Assembly (NCBI GenBank): GCA_050289485.1
Contig: JBNKFV010000028.1
Location: 41,365-105,364, forward strand
DNA from: JBNKFV01 sp050289485
Lineage (GTDB): Bacteria; Pseudomonadota; Gammaproteobacteria; Pseudomonadales; Cellvibrionaceae
DNA length: 64,000 nucleotides
Reading direction: 5' to 3'
Positions 27,736 to 36,558 of the stretch are shown piece after piece. Each line of letters starts with the position of its first letter. The stretch's first letter is position 1. The position numbers and the translations under genes are program-made. The notes beneath the pieces were generated by a model, which was not told the origin of the DNA, did no database searches, and saw only the letters and a program-made list of their open reading frames with translations.

Positions 27736-29280
27736 TTATCCTTGATGGTAAATGCCACAGGCAATATAGATATCTTCGCCTGCAGCCTGCACATAGGTGC
27801 TTTTGGGCTCAACGCGATCGGTGTGGGGATTATTGAAACGATAAGAATACCAGCCGCTACCTTGCGTTTTGGCGATCTCAATCATGGGTATGGCAATAGG
27901 TTTGCCGTCGGCATCCTTGAGCCCAATCATATTTTTTCCAGACAGTGGCGCATCACCACCGTAGGCATACATATAACCATCGTATCCTTGCGCAAACACA
28001 AACAACTCACCATTCACAAACGGCCCTTGCGGGTTATCAAATTCTTTGAAAGCTGCCTCGCGACCATGAACGCTTATGTAAGCAATGGCGTCTTCAACCA
28101 TCTTTTTGGCATCATCTTTGGTAATGAGCTTAAACTCGCCAATCAGCTGTTTCATCTCACGAGAGAAAGCACTCAGGCGATTGACGGCACCCGCATTAGT
28201 GGTAATGGTTTCTGCATTCTCTTCCATCACTACCGCAACCTGTTGCAAGTTTTTAGACAGCTCCGTTGTGGTTGTCGTCTGCTCGTTACTCGCAGTTTCA
28301 ATATGCCGTATTTCGTTGGTTACCTTTTCGATTTCCAACTGAATATTACGTAAAGCCGCACCGGAACGCTCTGCCTCAACAGCACCGTTGTTCACCACGT
28401 CAACACCACGAACCATCGACTGCACGGCAACCTTTAGATCTTCCTGCATAGCCTCTACAGTACTCGCTATCTGCGAAGTTGCTCCTGCCGTTTCCCCGGC
28501 CAATTTACGCACCTCGTCAGATACCACAGCAAATCCTCGTCCGTGTTCGCCGGCCCGAGCGGCTTCGATGGCCGCGTTTAGTGCCAATAAATTAGTCTGC
28601 GACGCAATTTCTCTAATCAACTCAATAATGTTACCAATTTCGTCAGATCTGGCGCCCAGATTTTTTACCACCGCGGCCGACTCGTTCACGATAGCAGATA
28701 TGCTTTGCATCGCCGCAACAGTGCTATCAACAATAGCAGCGCCATCAGCAGCTACGTGATTTGCCGCACGAGCACTGCCAAGTGCTACATTACAATTTCG
28801 ATTAACCTCTTGCGCGCTGGCCGATAACTCTTCACTGGCAGCCGCTGCCGAACTCAACTGACTAGCGACCTGCTCGACACGCTGGCTCATATGCCGTTCA
28901 CTCTCATCAAGCACTACAGCTGTTTTTGCCATCGCCACGCTACCACGCGAAAAGCGTGCTAACACGCGCTGAAGATGCTCAATAGCTTTATTCAAGTGCC
29001 GTGCTATATCGCCTACCGACGCCACACCCTCTTCACTGATGCGACAAGTCATATTGCCTTGTGCCAGCGCCTCTATGCATTGATCAATTTCATCATTACT
29101 GGAAGAGCCCATCACATGTGCTCGTGATAGAAACAAAACAGCACCTACAGACAAACTGGTCGCAATAAAAAAAACTTTAACAAGCAGGCTGTTGACCGGC
29201 TCCGAAAAAATAAAGAAACCTGTCATTAATAAACAGAAAATCACAAGACCAGACAACACAGTCAATAGAGATTTAGGCAT
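27736..29280 (-). CDS. methyl-accepting chemotaxis protein with C-terminal Cache domain (paralogue)
   Basis: Also 514 residues when started at the ATG at 29280, which has GGAG six bases before it; the frame runs on to 29556, but that extension has no counterpart in the neighbour. Layout matches the gene at 25976-27520: two membrane helices near the N-terminus, HAMP-like linker, MCP signalling domain (EIGNIIELIREIASQTNLLA, AARAGEHGRGFAVV) and a C-terminal Cache domain (HGREAAFKEFDNPQGPF, QGSGWYSYRFNNP, ending CGIY). The signalling tips are nearly identical and the membrane and linker parts differ most. It lies 215 bases upstream of its copy, a clear tandem duplication. No cheA, cheW or flagellar genes are nearby. 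Confidence 0.93.
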   Translation of the reverse strand: MPKSLLTVLSGLVIFCLLMTGFFIFSEPVNSLLVKVFFIATSLSVGAVLFLSRAHVMGSSSNDEIDQCIEALAQGNMTCRISEEGVASVGDIARHLNKAIEHLQRVLARFSRGSVAMAKTAVVLDESERHMSQRVEQVASQLSSAAAASEELSASAQEVNRNCNVALGSARAANHVAADGAAIVDSTVAAMQSISAIVNESAAVVKNLGARSDEIGNIIELIREIASQTNLLALNAAIEAARAGEHGRGFAVVSDEVRKLAGETAGATSQIASTVEAMQEDLKVAVQSMVRGVDVVNNGAVEAERSGAALRNIQLEIEKVTNEIRHIETASNEQTTTTTELSKNLQQVAVVMEENAETITTNAGAVNRLSAFSREMKQLIGEFKLITKDDAKKMVEDAIAYISVHGREAAFKEFDNPQGPFVNGELFVFAQGYDGYMYAYGGDAPLSGKNMIGLKDADGKPIAIPMIEIAKTQGSGWYSYRFNNPHTDRVEPKSTYVQAAGEDIYIACGIYHQG

Positions 29281-29601
29281 GGGTTGCTCCGTTGCTGTCA
29301 TTGTTGTTGATAAGATCAGAGCACCTGATTGGATACTTACAGACAACTGCAAGCCAGTATAAAAGACAGAAACCACCTTACGCAGCCGTTCGTAAGGTGT
29401 ATTTTTATTAGACGTTAGTATTAACCCGGCAGGCTTTTTGTCGAGTTCATGCGGTACATGGACGTGCCGCCACTGGCCAGCAGAGCAATACAAACCCTTA
29501 AAACACAAACAAAGCAAAAAGCCAAAAAACAAGAAAAACCGACGGGAAACCAACAAGGAAATAATAGCAGGCCTGAGAAACAGACCTGCTTGTACAAGGA
29601 G
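29281..29601. other. intergenic region between lysS and the chemoreceptor gene
   Basis: This 321-base AT-rich gap has no supportable gene. A hairpin with a 9-bp stem, CACCTTACG / CGTAAGGTG, lies at 29374-29399. Its T-rich flank is on the plus-strand side, so it is not an obvious terminator for lysS; it may form in the leader RNA of the chemoreceptor gene. Confidence 0.5.
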
Positions 29602-31110
29602 TTATTCTGGACGCATTGCCGGAAATAACAATACATCGCGAATAGATGGCGAGTCGGTAAGCAACATGACTAAACGGTCGATACCGATGCCTTGCCCGGC
29701 AGTAGGTGGCAAACCGTATTCCAGTGCGCGTACGTAGTCAGCGTCGTAATGCATAGCTTCTATATCACCGGCGTCTTTTTCGGCCACCTGTGCCATAAAG
29801 CGCTCTGCCTGGTCTTCTGCATCGTTAAGCTCCGAAAAGCCATTGGCAATTTCACGGCCGCCAATGAAAAACTCAAAACGGTCAGTCACAAAAGGGTTAT
29901 CGTCGTTACGGCGCGCCAGGGGAGATACTTCCGCTGGGTACTGCGTGATAAACGTGGGCTCAGACAAGCGATGCTCAACCGTTTTTTCAAAAATTTCAAT
30001 CTGTACCTTGCCCAACCCCCAGCTGTCCTTCAAAGGAATATCCAGATGCTCGGCAATTTCGCGTGCGCCCTGTTCATCGGCTAACGCTGCTGCGGTAATA
30101 TTTGGATTAAACTGCAGTATCGAGTCAAACACACTTAAGCGTGCAAAGGGCTTGGTAAAATCATAGAAGGTTTCCTGGACAACCTCTCCTTCTGCATTTT
30201 TGACGGTGCTGCGCACCTGAGCAGTACCCAATACTGTCTCAGCCAGTTTGCGCAACATATCCTCGGTTAAATCCATCAGGTCGTGATAGTCGGCATAAGC
30301 CTGGTAGAACTCCAACATGGTGAATTCAGGATTGTGACGAGTAGACAAGCCTTCATTACGGAAATTACGGTTAATTTCATAAACCCGGTCGAAACCACCC
30401 ACCACCAGACGCTTTAGGTACAACTCCGGTGCGATACGCAAATACATATCGATATCCAACGCGTTGTGATGGGTAATAAACGGCCGTGCCGATGCCCCAC
30501 CGGGAATGGCCTGCAGCATCGGTGTTTCAACTTCAATGAAGTCTTTGTTGTTCAGATAATTGCGAATAAACTGAACCACTTTCGAACGAATCACAAAGGT
30601 ATCGCGCACTTCGGGATTCGCAATCAAATCAACATAACGCTGGCGATAACGCGTTTCCTGGTCCGCCAAACCGTGAAATTTATCGGGCAATGGGCGCAGC
30701 GACTTGGTCAACAAATGGCTCTCATCCATCTGCACATACAGATCGCCTTTGCCCGATTTATGCAACACACCTTTGATGCCGACAATGTCACCCAGATCAA
30801 GTTTCTTGGCAAATGGACGCGCTTCTTTCGACACATACAATTGAATACGACCAGCAACATCCTGAATGGCGAGAAACGCACCGCGCATGGCAACAATACG
30901 GCCAGCCACCGCAACGACTTCACCCATCGACTCAAGCTCTTCCTTCGACTTTTCACCGTAAGTGTCTTTTAACTGCTGACTCTTATGGGTGGGGCGAAAC
31001 GTATTAGGAAAAGTCGGGCCGTCCTGCTCACGCAAGGCATTTAACTTTTCACGACGCACGGCAATCAGTTTGTTTTCATCTTGCGGCTGGGCGTTTTGTT
31101 GCTCTGTCAT
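29602..31110 (-). CDS. lysS: lysine--tRNA ligase (class II)
   Basis: LysS charges tRNA-Lys. From the ATG at 31110 the protein is 502 residues, like Escherichia coli LysS; a TTG at 31122 would add four residues but lacks a ribosome site. The N-terminal OB-fold anticodon-binding domain (VAVAGRIVAMRGAFLAIQD) is followed by the class II core with motif 2 (NRNFRNEGLSTRHNPEFTM) and motif 3 (GQGIGIDRLVMLLT) near the end. It follows prfB by 69 bases on the same strand, the well-known prfB-lysS arrangement. Confidence 0.98.
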   Translation of the reverse strand: MTEQQNAQPQDENKLIAVRREKLNALREQDGPTFPNTFRPTHKSQQLKDTYGEKSKEELESMGEVVAVAGRIVAMRGAFLAIQDVAGRIQLYVSKEARPFAKKLDLGDIVGIKGVLHKSGKGDLYVQMDESHLLTKSLRPLPDKFHGLADQETRYRQRYVDLIANPEVRDTFVIRSKVVQFIRNYLNNKDFIEVETPMLQAIPGGASARPFITHHNALDIDMYLRIAPELYLKRLVVGGFDRVYEINRNFRNEGLSTRHNPEFTMLEFYQAYADYHDLMDLTEDMLRKLAETVLGTAQVRSTVKNAEGEVVQETFYDFTKPFARLSVFDSILQFNPNITAAALADEQGAREIAEHLDIPLKDSWGLGKVQIEIFEKTVEHRLSEPTFITQYPAEVSPLARRNDDNPFVTDRFEFFIGGREIANGFSELNDAEDQAERFMAQVAEKDAGDIEAMHYDADYVRALEYGLPPTAGQGIGIDRLVMLLTDSPSIRDVLLFPAMRPE

Positions 31111-31179
31111 TGATTTATCCAATTTATACGTTGTGGTTTATACACTGGGCCGGACACCTCTGTCGCAGCATCCAGAATT

Positions 31180-32275
31180 TTACAGGCCGGCTTTTAGGCT
31201 GGCCTCAATAAACTGATCCAGCGCCCCGTCAAGCACCGCCTGGCAGTTACTGGTCTGCACGCCGGTGCGCAAGTCTTTGATACGCTGATCGTCGAGTACA
31301 TAGGAGCGAATCTGGCTGCCCCAACCGATATCAGACTTACTGTCTTCCTGCGCCTGTGCCGCTTCCTGGCGCTTCAGCATCTCTTGCTCGTACAATTTTG
31401 CCCGCAGCATTTTCCAGGCTCTATCGCGGTTTTGATGCTGTGAACGCTCGCTCTGGCAAGACACCACAATACCAGAAGGCCCATGGGTTAAACGCACCGC
31501 CGAGTCGGTTTTGTTAATGTGCTGACCACCCGCACCTGACGCACGGTAAGTGTCCGTGCGCACATCGGCTGGATTAATGTCGATATCGATATTGTCATCG
31601 ATCTCTGGCGACACAAATACCGAACTGAACGACGTGTGTCGGCGATTACCCGAGTCGAAAGGCGATTTACGCACTAAACGATGCACGCCGGTTTCGGTGC
31701 GTAACCAACCAAAGGCATACTCGCCTTCAAAACGAATCGTGGCACTCTTGATACCGGCCACCTCCCCTGCTGAGCACTCCTCAAGGGTGGTTTTAAAGCC
31801 CTTATCCTCGCCCCAACGCAGGAACATACGCAGAATCATCTCAGCCCAGTCCTGTGCCTCGGTGCCGCCGGAGCCGGCCTGAATATCCAGATAAGCATTG
31901 TTTTCGTCCATTTCGCCGGAAAACATACGACGAAACTCCAGTTCTTCCAGTTTAGCGGTAAGACTATTGATTTCGCTATCTACGTCGCCCAGCAGGTCTT
32001 CATCACCGTCATCAGCTGCCATCTCCAGCAGCTCGCGGGCGTCAGCCACACCGGCATCCAGGGTTTCGATAGTGTTGACGACGACTTCCAGCGAAGAACG
32101 CTCGCGCCCGAGTTCCTGAGCACGAGCTTGGTCATTCCATACGTCGGGCTCGGCCAATTCGAGCTCTACTTCAGCTAAACGCTCTTTTTTGTGAGCGTAG
32201 TCAAAGATACCCCCTAAGCACGTCGGTGCGCGCCTGAAGATCTTTTAGGGCATGTTGATAGGGTGCGATTTCCAT
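31180..32275 (-). CDS. prfB: peptide chain release factor 2, expressed through a +1 frameshift
   Basis: RF2 ends translation at UGA and UAA. The gene is in two frames: codons from the ATG at 32275 down to 32204 (24 codons, starting MEIAPYQHALKDL), then a T at 32203 is skipped and reading continues from 32202 to 31180. The total is 364 residues, matching the family. Downstream landmarks are the stop-codon recognition SPF tripeptide (KSPFDSGNRR) and the GGQ motif (SGAGGQHINKTD) that triggers peptide release. The internal UGA makes synthesis self-regulating: when RF2 is scarce, ribosomes pause and shift frame. It is upstream of lysS. An annotation starting at 32157 would miss the N-terminus. Confidence 0.97.
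32200..32215 (-). other. prfB programmed +1 frameshift site
   Basis: Minus-strand sequence AGGGGGTATCTTTGAC. AGGGGG (32210-32215) acts as an internal Shine-Dalgarno, three bases (TAT) follow, then CTT and the in-frame stop TGA (32201-32203). Slippage of CTT by one base restores the RF2 frame at GAC. This is the known RF2 recoding signal, complete. Confidence 0.97.
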
Positions 32276-32407
32276 AGCGACAAACTTACTCATGTCTGCG
32301 GTTGAAAAAGAGCGCGGATTGTACCCTAGAGGGGGCTATATCTCTACCTCCCGCTACCTGTTCCCTGCCCTGCAACCTACTTACCTTAGGGCCTGTTATC
32401 AAACCTC

Positions 32408-35098
32408 TTACGACTGATGTTTTGCCAGCCGGTTTTTGGTCAATGCTGTCGCTTTAAAATTTAGGGGGTCATCAGGCCAAGGATGTTTAGGATAACGCCC
32501 CTTCATATCTTTCTTCACAGCATGATAGGCGCCCTGCCAAAACCCCGCCAAATCCTGGGTTACCTGTAATGGTCTGCCCGCCGGTGAAAGCAAATGTACC
32601 TGCAGCGGCAATAGTCCATTGGCTACCGCTGGGGTTTCAATACAACCAAACATTTCCTGCAACTTAACCGCCAGCACCGGTACGTCTTTTGAATAATCGA
32701 GAATAACGTCTCGTCCGGAAGGAACCGTAATTGATACGGGAAAATGCTCATTCAACCACTGCTGGCCACTCCACTCAATACGTGACTTTAATGCAGACAA
32801 TAAGTCCACTTTTTCAAGATCAGACTGTCTGCTCACATCTGTCAAAAACGGCATAAGCCAATCGACATTTTGCATTAACCCGTCCTTGGAAAACGATGGC
32901 CAACGTTTTATCTCTTCCACCTGCGGTAATCGGCTTGCACAGTTTTCGTCTGCCGCAATACGAGAGGCATGATGCACACGATGCAAAAACTGCAAGCAAG
33001 CATCCGTCCACGGCAGTGCATCAAAACCTTTACGCTTGAGCATGCCCGCGATAGCGGTTTGCTTTTCTTCCGCGCTGATACACTGCAATGGTTGGGCGTC
33101 TAATAATGCTTTACCTACTGAACGCTGACGCTCGGCAATCAGCCGCTCGTCTTTGTCACTCCAATCCAGTATCACTTGCTCTTCAATACATGCTGCCAGT
33201 AAATCATTAAAACGTGCGACAGGCAGTGCGGCAGCCAAACCAACATTATCCAATTGGCCTTGCCCTGATCGCTGATGGCTATACAACTGGGCGACGGCCA
33301 ATACCTTTTCTTTTGCCAAACCATCACCCTCAGGCAGTTGGCAGCGTCGACCATTACTCAATTGATAGCTGCCACGCTTGGTTTTAATCGCGATGCGATC
33401 GGGATAGGCCTGTGCAACCAACACTGCGACCCATTCATCAAGACTCAAAACCGGCAAGGCTGGACAAGGCCTATTCTGCATAGCTGATAGTGCAGGCAAC
33501 CGCCGCAAAAACCCCTTGGCTTGGGTACGCAGCCGTTTTAGCTGACCGCCACTAGGCTTGTACCCCATCGCCGATCCTGAGCCTTCGATATTTAACAAAC
33601 AATGTAGTCGCAAACACATATCAACCGGCAGCGCATGAGCATCACTGGCTCGGCGGATAAACAAGTCCCGTTCAGCCATCAAACTCGCCAGAGCGCCTGC
33701 TATCTCTATCAGGGCCACACTATCGGTTGCGACCACGGCACCGGCAGCTTGCCAATATAATGCCTGTAACAGCATATGCCCCAAACGGGGATGCATAGGC
33801 AAACCCGCCATATGTTGGCCATGGGTAGTCAAACGCCACTGAGCATTGACTGACTCTCGCTCGATCGCCCCAAGCCCTTCCAGCAATTGCAAGGCCTGCA
33901 CAAAACCGTGTTCACTAGGCGCAGTAAGCCAACGCAATTCATTGGGATGCTGTACACCCCACTGCATCAACTGCAATGCCAGCGGGGTAAGATCCGCAGC
34001 AGCCATTTCTACCGGGCTCTCTTCCGCCAACGACGCCTGTTGTGATTCAGACCACAAGCGATAACAAATCCCCGGCCCCATTCGCCCGGCTCGGCCAGCC
34101 CGTTGTGTGGCCGCCGCTCGCGACACTCGCTGGGTTTGCAGCTGAGTCATGCCAGTGCTGGCATCGAATACCGGAACACGGGAAAGCCCTGCATCAACCA
34201 CCACACGCACACCTTCAATCGTGAGGCTTGACTCAGCAATACTCGTCGCCAAAACGACTTTCCGTTGAGGCTCCGCGACGGGAGCAATCGCTTTACGCTG
34301 CTCCGCCAAGGTAAGGTCGCCGTAAAGCGGCGTAATCACCACATCCGTATCATCTATCAAGTCAGCTAACTGCTGTGCTGCTGTGCGAATCTCACCCTGG
34401 CCGGGCAGAAAAACCAACACACTGCCCATTTCCTGCTGCAACACATCTATTACTGTTGCGGCCACTCTATCAACCACGTTTTCGCCATATTGAAACGGTG
34501 CGGTATAACGAATATCAATGGGGTAACTGCGCCCTTCACTTTTTACTACAGAAGCATGACTTAGAAACGCACTGACAGCATCGGTGCCTAGCGTGGCCGA
34601 CATAACCAACAACTTTAACGGCAACGTCCTCAGGTCAGCCAATTCATCACGACTATATAAGCAAAGCGTTAAACCAAGGTCGCCATCAAGATGGCGCTCA
34701 TGGAACTCGTCAAAGATAACCAGGCCAACCCCGTCAAGCACTGGGTCATCTTGCAGCATGCGGGTGAGAATACCTTCGGTTACCACCTCGATGCGCGTGG
34801 CCGGCCCCACCTTCGATTCCATACGAATGCGATAGCCCACTGTGCCGCCGACCTGCTCGCCCAGCATACTCGCCATGCGCTCAGCAGCACCCCGCGCTGC
34901 CAGTCGCCGGGGTTCCAGCAGCAAAATCTTCTGCCCCTCCAACCAGGGCTCATCCAGTAAAGCCAGGGGCACCAACGTGGTCTTGCCAGCACCGGGTGGC
35001 GCCTCCAATACCACGGCATGACTGGATCCAAAAGAACGCTTGAGAGCTTCAAGCACTTCAGCCACCGGCAGGTTAAAAAAGGGGCTCACATCAATCAT
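32408..35098 (-). CDS. hrpB: ATP-dependent RNA helicase HrpB-like
   Basis: A 896-residue DEAH-box helicase from the ATG at 35098 (MIDVSPFFNLPVAEVL); the frame continues to 35239 without conserved sequence. Motifs in order: APPGAGKTT (Walker A), the DEFHER box, SATLG, then the second RecA domain with QRAGRAGRMGPG, followed by helicase-associated regions and the C-terminal domain typical of HrpB. HrpB's cellular role is not well defined; it is a dispensable RNA helicase in Escherichia coli. Domain content favours HrpB over HrpA, which is longer. The ribosome site is weak. It is divergent from metH. Confidence 0.93.
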   Translation of the reverse strand: MIDVSPFFNLPVAEVLEALKRSFGSSHAVVLEAPPGAGKTTLVPLALLDEPWLEGQKILLLEPRRLAARGAAERMASMLGEQVGGTVGYRIRMESKVGPATRIEVVTEGILTRMLQDDPVLDGVGLVIFDEFHERHLDGDLGLTLCLYSRDELADLRTLPLKLLVMSATLGTDAVSAFLSHASVVKSEGRSYPIDIRYTAPFQYGENVVDRVAATVIDVLQQEMGSVLVFLPGQGEIRTAAQQLADLIDDTDVVITPLYGDLTLAEQRKAIAPVAEPQRKVVLATSIAESSLTIEGVRVVVDAGLSRVPVFDASTGMTQLQTQRVSRAAATQRAGRAGRMGPGICYRLWSESQQASLAEESPVEMAAADLTPLALQLMQWGVQHPNELRWLTAPSEHGFVQALQLLEGLGAIERESVNAQWRLTTHGQHMAGLPMHPRLGHMLLQALYWQAAGAVVATDSVALIEIAGALASLMAERDLFIRRASDAHALPVDMCLRLHCLLNIEGSGSAMGYKPSGGQLKRLRTQAKGFLRRLPALSAMQNRPCPALPVLSLDEWVAVLVAQAYPDRIAIKTKRGSYQLSNGRRCQLPEGDGLAKEKVLAVAQLYSHQRSGQGQLDNVGLAAALPVARFNDLLAACIEEQVILDWSDKDERLIAERQRSVGKALLDAQPLQCISAEEKQTAIAGMLKRKGFDALPWTDACLQFLHRVHHASRIAADENCASRLPQVEEIKRWPSFSKDGLMQNVDWLMPFLTDVSRQSDLEKVDLLSALKSRIEWSGQQWLNEHFPVSITVPSGRDVILDYSKDVPVLAVKLQEMFGCIETPAVANGLLPLQVHLLSPAGRPLQVTQDLAGFWQGAYHAVKKDMKGRYPKHPWPDDPLNFKATALTKNRLAKHQS

Positions 35099-35526
35099 GA
35101 CCAAACACTGTATTAAAGCTTCGAAAACAACGTGCGGGTATTCTAAAGACTTTTTACTAAGACGCCACATAGCACAGGTTTGTCTACTGTCATTGCAGCA
35201 GCCACCAATAAGTGACATAACAAATAATTGGCCCATCACCCGCTGACAACCAGCCCAAATTTATTACCCACCCGGAACGGACTTCGCAATATCCCCAAGT
35301 ATTGCCGAACAGTTTACACACCAAAAAGCGGCAACTGGATCCCAACCATTCACAATCACTGTGACAGTGGATTTTATGGCGCAAAATCAAGCGAAACACT
35401 GCAAAAACAGTTACAATTGGCGACTTTGCCAATAAGCCCGCACGCTGTTAAAGCTCGTCATCGGCAATCATTATTGGCCCCATTATTTTGAGCAACCATT
35501 TGAACAAACATGCAACAGGTACCCAC
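35099..35526. other. divergent intergenic region between hrpB and metH
   Basis: 428 bases without a gene. Two inverted repeats stand out: CACTGT-G-ACAGTG at 35357-35369 and TTGGC-6-GCCAA at 35417-35432. Either could be a regulator site for metH. I looked for SAM and cobalamin riboswitch landmarks and saw none. Confidence 0.45.
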
Positions 35527-36546
35527 ATGTTGACCGATGTCACGCCTACCCTGGAAAAAATTCTCGCCCAGCGCATTATGCTATTGGATGGTGCCATGGG
35601 CACCATGATTCAGGAACATAAACTCGAAGAAGCCGATTTCAGAGGCGAGGCATTTGCTAATCATCCTATTCCACTAAAAGGCAACAATGATCTATTAAGT
35701 ATTACCCGCCCTGATTTGATTGAAGCCATTCATGAAAGTTACTTCAATGCCGGCGCAGATTTCGCCTGCACAAATTCGTTCAATGCCACCACGATTGCGC
35801 AGGCAGACTACGAATTGGAAAACGCGGTTCGAAACATTAACTATGCCGCTGCACAATGCGCCCGCAAGGCTGCAGACAAGTGGAATCAAAAAACACCGTC
35901 GCAGCCGCGCTTTGTCGTAGGTGCACTGGGGCCAACCAGCCGCACGGCCTCTATGTCGCCCGACGTGAATGACCCAGGCAAACGCCTGGTCACTTTCGAC
36001 CAGTTAAGAGCTGCCTATTACGAAGCGGGTGAAGCCCTGCTCGAAGGTGGTGCCGATATACTCATGCTGGAAACCATTTTCGACACACTCAACGCCAAAG
36101 CCGGTATTTTTGCGGTGGCCGAGCTGCAAGAACGTTATGGCCATTTTCCGTTAATGATTTCCGGCACCATTACTGATGCCAGCGGCCGAACCTTGTCTGG
36201 CCAAACCGCTGAAGCCTTTTACATTTCTGTCATGCACAGCAATATGTTAAGTATTGGCCTTAATTGTGCACTGGGTGCGAAAGATATGGTCCCCTATGTT
36301 AAGCGACTCGATCAAATCGCCAACTGTTATGTAACCGCACACCCCAATGCAGGGCTACCCAATGAATTTGGCGAATATGATCAAACAGCACAACAAATGG
36401 TTAACGAAATTGAACCCTTCGTCAAAGGTGGCCATGTGAATATTATTGGTGGCTGCTGTGGCACCACACCAGAACATATTCGTGCACTCAAAACACTGGC
36501 CGATAATCACGCGCCCCGCACACTGAAAAACACGCAAGCAGCCTAA
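35527..36546 (+). CDS. metH: methionine synthase, homocysteine-binding domain (split MetH, part 1)
   Basis: This 339-residue protein is the N-terminal module of cobalamin-dependent methionine synthase. It binds and activates homocysteine through a zinc site: the cysteines are visible in GLNCALG and GGCCGTT. The N-terminal LLDGAMGTMIQ motif is typical. It ends in TAA at 36544-36546, close to the boundary between the homocysteine and folate domains of the single-chain enzyme. The next gene starts 12 bases later in the same frame. The ATG at 35527 is preferred over an upstream TTG at 35488. The two products should assemble into one enzyme. Confidence 0.93.
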   Translation: MLTDVTPTLEKILAQRIMLLDGAMGTMIQEHKLEEADFRGEAFANHPIPLKGNNDLLSITRPDLIEAIHESYFNAGADFACTNSFNATTIAQADYELENAVRNINYAAAQCARKAADKWNQKTPSQPRFVVGALGPTSRTASMSPDVNDPGKRLVTFDQLRAAYYEAGEALLEGGADILMLETIFDTLNAKAGIFAVAELQERYGHFPLMISGTITDASGRTLSGQTAEAFYISVMHSNMLSIGLNCALGAKDMVPYVKRLDQIANCYVTAHPNAGLPNEFGEYDQTAQQMVNEIEPFVKGGHVNIIGGCCGTTPEHIRALKTLADNHAPRTLKNTQAA

Positions 36547-36558
36547 AGAGAAAAGATT

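Noticed and set aside
29281..29556. 92-residue N-terminal extension of the second chemoreceptor
   Set aside because: The paralogue has no equivalent, and the ATG at 29280 has a good ribosome site and aligns with the start of the other copy.
35240..35487. SAM or cobalamin riboswitch before metH
   Set aside because: None of the conserved landmarks, such as the B12 box, could be found by eye.
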